Shown piece by piece: positions 58,965 through 64,000 of a stretch of 64,000 bases of DNA. How positions within the stretch are numbered: the first letter of the stretch is position 1; each line of letters starts with the position of its first letter. The notes under the pieces are model-generated. The model had not been told where the DNA came from, made no database searches, and saw only the letters and a program-made list of their open reading frames with translations. The position numbers and the translations under genes are program-made. Source of the stretch: Salvia splendens (Eukaryota; Streptophyta; Magnoliopsida; Lamiales; Lamiaceae); contig NC_056041.1 of the NCBI RefSeq assembly GCF_004379255.2, positions 620,001 to 684,000 on the forward strand. Reading direction: 5' to 3'.

Positions 58965-61937
58965 AATAGTAATAATAATAATAATAATAATAACAACCAC
59001 CACAACAACAATAAGTAGTACTAGTAAAAAATAAATATGTAATGAATTTACATTTTTAAGTTTGTGATCGAGACTGGTACGAGTTGATTTGGTGTTGTTT
59101 GGCCAGCTCTAAATAATTGCAGTCATAAATGCATTCATTTACAGATACACCATTTTATTGTACTTACATAATTCACTATTCCTTAAAAGTATTATTAAGT
59201 CTAATAATATCGAGGTCAAGTACTTTTGCGAGTCATTAAATAAGCTCAAAATAAAAAACAATCTAAAAAATACAACATAAGTGGTGAATTATAATGATTA
59301 ATTCATAATATAAGAGAGTAAGAGTAGATAGATCATACCCTAAAGCAATTTTCATACTTTAAGAAATAATCCATATAATATAATAAAGTCGTCGTTCCCC
59401 AAAAAGTATTCCAAATGGCAGCGTCAGACGCCGTATTTAATATTGCAAATACAATTAATTAGATATGAGTATTTGTAATATTTAACGATATGGTGTGAGG
59501 ATTGCTTTTTTAATAATTTAAAGCAAAATAGTTTTTTATATAATGTCTTTATGTTATAATACCTCTATTTTTTTAAAAAATAGATTTTCTATATCTAGTT
59601 CTACAATTTCCATTTTTTTTGCAATAATGTTTCATATATTGAGTCGTGTTTGGATTGAGATATATTATAAAACAAGTAACAATCAATCCCTGGAATGATG
59701 GAATCAAATTAATATTGAGATTGATTTTTATTTTTTTAAGTTGGATACAAAATAGTTACACCAAACTAGGTCCAACACGAATATAATGCCCTTTTTATGG
59801 TTTTATGTGTTAATGTGTTATCTAGTCATATCGAATTCTATGTAACTATAAGATAGTTCAGCAGATTATAGAAAACTTTCACTGTAGTAATAGCAAGATA
59901 TCCTTGATAAGGTCTGGTCTGGAAACGTGATATGAGAATAATTCTTGGATGCATGGGGCCAATTTCGGATCAAATGAACTGATTTGTAATAATTAAAATT
60001 GATTCGTGTCTAAAAACGTTAGTATAATTTGCGAGCAAGAACAAATTTAAGAGGATAAACGCATAATGAGGGCGATCCACAACAAAGCGTGGGGAATCCT
60101 GCAGCGACAGCGACAATGACAGCGTATTTGAAAAATCTAAATTTGTGAGGTGTCACGGCTTCAATAAGATTGAATTGGATCCAACTGAAGAGATGCAACT
60201 TTAAAGTGAGTTAAAAGGGTGAGATCTCAAAGGAACAAATTCAAAAGGAAAGCCTAAGCAAAGATATGATGGGAGAAGTTAGCTTACTTTCTCCCTAGCC
60301 CAACATGTCAATGCGACAAGTTCCACGTAGTTAGGAGTTGTTAAATCCGTAAACCATAGTATTCCAACTGTTTTAAACGAGGGTACTTTCTCCACCAATT
60401 CCAAAATCTGAATGGAAAGTAATGCAGTAGATTATATGGATGTAGCAGAATAGATAGAGGTGTCTGTCTATAGTTTATTAGTATTTATAGGACTATGTTT
60501 CCTCATTAAGAAACATGACAGTTTTTTAAAACTGTCAAACAGCTTAGAAAGATGGAAGGAAGTAAAACATGAGGAAACAAAGGGAGCATAAGAAATTTTA
60601 TATGGAAATAAAGGGAATCTGATCTTACGGAAGCGTAAATAACAATCGAAGACATGAACACGCAAGCATCTTTCACCCAGCCTGCATTTTTCAATGACTG
60701 TAATGGACATGATCTGCAAGGCAATATTCAATTACATCAATTAATGCATCTCCAAAAATTAAATCCAAGGACACAGGTTCAAGTGGGAAAAAGGAAAGGA
60801 AAGAAAAGTATATAGCCTCACTCATGCTATATTTGTTCCAGCATTGTCAATCTAAAATTGTTTCCAATGTTCAATTTTCTATTCTTTCTCCTTACTGTTT
60901 CTTTGATAATGGCAACGGCCACAACTTTGAAAACAGCACAAGTGTACAGCAAAATTGTGTTTATAGTCATGAGATAAGGAGTTGCATCAGATACTACATC
61001 TAAAACATCAATTTCTTTTTATATCACATGATTTAGACCATTTATACTAGATATATTTTTTGTGGGTTTAATTCATCACTCTTCGTCATGCAAATTAAGA
61101 AATTAAATGGGAGGCCTTTGGAGGTGGGCTTATGGCATGACAGTAAGTTACGACCCTTCCCCTTAGCGGGACGCTGCGTACCCTGATTGAACACCCCTCA
61201 TAATTCTGTCAGACCGAGATAAGGGGGGCCCTTGAGGTTGGGGTTTCAACCTTTTCTTTTTTGCAAGAAATTAAATGTTGCTATAGGTTATAGCAAGGCA
61301 TGCATAGAGGAATACAGTAACACAAATTCAAAAGCAAATTAATAATTATTGCATGCATTAAATAGTCCAAGCATTCCTAGTTTCCGACAATGTGTTTTGA
61401 AACTTTAAAATACATCTATAAATTAATGAATTATTAATTTATTATCAGTTTATAATTAATCAAAAAGCAGTAATGTAGATTGATGACTTACTTGGGTAAT
61501 ACTCTCGAATATCAATTAAAATGATTTTACATGATAAGCAATAAAACAATGACGTATTATACTAAAATAGATAATTTCATTTATTGGATTAGTTACACTA
61601 GAAAGAATGCCACAAAAATAAGAAAACACGAAATAAGATGGAAAGAGAGTACATTAAAATAAAATAATTTAATTTAGTATAAATCGACTTTGTTTTAGTG
61701 CCTACAATGTGACCTCATTTTAGTTATCGTTCTATAGTAGCACATAAATGAGCCATCAAAATATTGAACTGAACAAAACAAAACAAAGCAACTGAAACAG
61801 AGCATTGATTCGTCAATTGAGACAATGTACAAGTCTTTTTTAGTTACAATTCATATGCATCACAGTAGAATGATCTAGTGATATAAACCTCTCTTTTTTA
61901 AGGGAAACAACCTCTCTTTTAAAGTGCATCTTAGGTT
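58674..61937. other. Gene-free DNA before the Rieske gene
   Basis: AT-rich with no supported gene. A GC-richer segment at 61110-61250 (contains CCCCTTAGCGGGACGC and GATAAGGGGGGCCC) stands out but is not recognised; it may be a repeat fragment. Confidence 0.5.
58926..58993. repeat. (TAA)n microsatellite
   Basis: About 22 ATA/TAA triplets with a short AAAT interruption, followed by a CAA/CAC-rich tail to about 59011. Confidence 0.95.
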
Positions 61938-63931
61938 TCATGTGGAGAGATTCTGATGCAGTAGACAATGGAAGTGGTGCATAGCCATCTCAATAGATGG
62001 ACTATATCGCCCCATGTTATATGCCGGAGACTCCAGCCCTTGTTGGACGCCGTTGCATAGTGTTGTGTCTTCGTCCTGCAACAACATCATCGTCGTCACT
62101 GCCACTTTTTATCACCCCTCTCAAAAACAAAAAGAAAGAAAAAAGATGAAGATGAAAACATAGAATCCAACATTTAAATATAAATGTTGCTCAGAAGCAG
62201 CGTACCTGCACTCTTTCACTGTCTCGTAGGCTCTCTTCGATGAAATCGCTATCACCCTAAATACCATAGAGTAGAAGCTTACATATGCAGCTAAATAACA
62301 AGATCTTAATGCATGGTAGAATCCGGTTTAAATACAACAAATAGTACTACATACCACAAGAGAAACATCTAAGAAGTAGTCGAAAATCACTTGGCATTTC
62401 CGGGGCCCCATTGGTAGTACGAGATTAGTGTCCATCCAAGGCCCGTACCTGAGTTTCAGATGGGACTAATGATCAATTAAACTAACACAAACAAAAGATT
62501 AATAACAGTCATCACATGCATTACCAACCAATTCCAACAAAAAAGAATGAAATAGCTAACCTATTGATCATGAAGTTTGGATAAACAAATGCATAAAATG
62601 CTTTTTCCCCCAATCTTTCATTTTCTTCCTGTGAGTCCTTGGTAATGCCGGCACAACTTTGGACGCTGACTTTTTCATACATCTTGATGATAGAGGAGAG
62701 CGTCCATGAATGAATGATAGAGGCACAAATGATAGAGCGTAAAAGGTAAATTAAACTTGATCCTAACGATATGATTATTTTGTAGAAATGATTTAGAAAA
62801 AGGGCAGGATTTGAAATTTTAGATCGCTATTGAGCAGACTAATGGCCTTGACTTCCAAATTCATGATATAGGTGAACATATAAAAGAGAAATTCATAGAT
62901 TACATGGAATGATTTTGTTGAGTTGACGTACTTCGGTAGAATATGAGTCAAGCTGGAGACCAGATGCAAGACCTTTATGTGCATACGGCACGTGATAACC
63001 ACCATCTAAATAGTTGTCGCAGAAAACCTGCAGAAGAAATGACACAATATTGTGTTGCCTACATGGTAACAAAATTACACAGGACAAATACAGATCTTGA
63101 CATAACTCGGATTAAATCTATACAGAATGTTCAACCAGACCTTCCAATTGCAGTCAAGCGTGTATGTACGTCGGCAAACATATTTCAATGACGTATCAAC
63201 TCCATTGGCACTCAGTTGCTCTGCTGCATCACCTAGCCATTCATTGCCTACACCCTCCGAGTCAGGATTATCATTTGGCACAGCTCCAAAATTGATTAAA
63301 ACAAATGGCCCCCAAATGGCAACTCTAAGTGGCACAAGTCCCATTTCCTACCTTCCATGAGGTCATAAAAGAAAACAGGATTATGGATTGAAGTGAATAA
63401 AGAGGTTCATGTTGCATATTACATTAGCTTTGAAGTTCTTGATTCCAGTTATTTTTGTTGCCTTTAGAAGTGCTCCATCCAACCCGTAGGTCCAACCCTA
63501 GAAGATAAAAGAATGGGATCGAAGGAAATGAAAATAATCGGTTATGTTAATTATTAGAGCATAATGCATATGAGGTATATGTAGATATCCAGATATTGAT
63601 CCTTGGCCAATTACATTTAAGTCTCATGATTAACATTTCTGCTCCCGAAAAACTCACATGATATGGACAGGAAAAACAAGACGTTTTCCCTGTTCCTGCA
63701 ACAAGTAGAGATGCATGATGGCGGCACACATTGTGGAAAGCATGCAGCATTCCCTCTTCATCCCGAGACACAATGTATTCGACATTCCCCAATCTGTTGG
63801 AATGGTATTTAGATACCTTTAGAACATTGTTAAATTTATTAAATAAAAGATTTCTGCATGCTTGAATGAGTTCTCATTGTAGTACCTGCCAGTAAAATAA
63901 TCACAAGACTCTGCGATCTGTTCAGTATATC
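61938..63931 (-). CDS. CMO: Choline monooxygenase-like Rieske oxygenase, 5' end outside window
   Basis: Nine exons (minus): 63931-63886, 63793-63658, 63497-63423, 63347-63141, 63027-62932, 62682-62561, 62448-62355, 62256-62206 and 62075-61938 (stop UGA). Borders are GT-AG and phases agree, giving about 321 residues. The Rieske [2Fe-2S] ligands are CRH and CPYH in NVCRHHASLL and CFSCPYHGWTYG. The mononuclear iron segment is DNYLDGGYHVPYAHKG. The C-terminus has MGRYSPSIEMAMHHFH. Choline monooxygenase is a stromal ferredoxin-dependent enzyme making betaine aldehyde on the path to glycine betaine; many plants that accumulate no betaine carry the gene, so activity is not assured. The first exons, with the chloroplast transit peptide, lie beyond position 64000. 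The visible part is intact. Confidence 0.9.
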
Positions 63932-64000
63932 CTACGAATTTGAGAAAAAAACACATATATTAGGGAAGATAGTGAAAAAAAGACAGAACTCATCATATTT

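Noticed and set aside
61938..63931. Other chloroplast Rieske oxygenases (PAO, TIC55 or chlorophyllide a oxygenase)
   Set aside because: The spacing and wording of CRHHASLL, GWTYGLDG and the GGYHVPYAHKG iron site, and the short C-terminus without a membrane anchor, fit choline monooxygenase.

Overview
This is a plant nuclear window, almost certainly from a eudicot. It has AT-rich intergenic DNA, short GT-AG introns, many Stowaway, Harbinger and hAT miniature elements, one intact-looking Ty3/gypsy retrotransposon, and dispersed multi-exon genes. The gene families (LACS, GH9 with CBM49, choline monooxygenase-like) are widespread in angiosperms; I cannot fix the species. No organelle-derived block, tRNA, rRNA or CRISPR array was recognised.

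Layout. 891-11751: a 10.86 kb Tat-lineage LTR retrotransposon with two 594-bp LTRs that read as identical, a 5-bp TACGT target duplication, gag-protease (1561-3645) and pol (3673-6936) in the same frame separated by one UAG, and a four-exon gene on the opposite strand (10824 to 7975) with its own TATA-like box and, beyond its stop, a 39-bp repeat array carrying six AATAAA signals. 12885-15190: three tandem units of about 680 bp with an exon-like core, one copy broken by a tiny A-tailed retroposon. 17857-19910: four-exon gene for a type I membrane protein. About 19.9-38.9 kb: gene-poor DNA with Stowaway, hAT-like and Harbinger-like elements. 39289-43003: nine-exon secreted class C endo-beta-1,4-glucanase (GH9 plus CBM49). 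44324-48204: a leucine-rich-repeat gene that appears broken. 49332-56868 (minus): complete 19-exon long-chain acyl-CoA synthetase. 57.3-61.9 kb: repeats and gene-free DNA. 61938-63931 (minus): the C-terminal nine exons of a choline monooxygenase-like Rieske enzyme, running off the right edge.

The host genes are functionally unrelated (cell wall, acyl-CoA activation, Rieske oxygenase, membrane protein) and do not form a cluster. Exon models were built by hand from reading frames and GT-AG sites; the splice phases close exactly for the membrane protein (322 aa), glucanase (630 aa), acyl-CoA synthetase (658 aa) and retrotransposon antisense gene (826 aa), which is strong internal support. The most unusual item is the retrotransposon: it combines a probable stop-codon readthrough signal with a self-contained, spliced, oppositely transcribed gene that ends towards a tandem array of polyadenylation signals.
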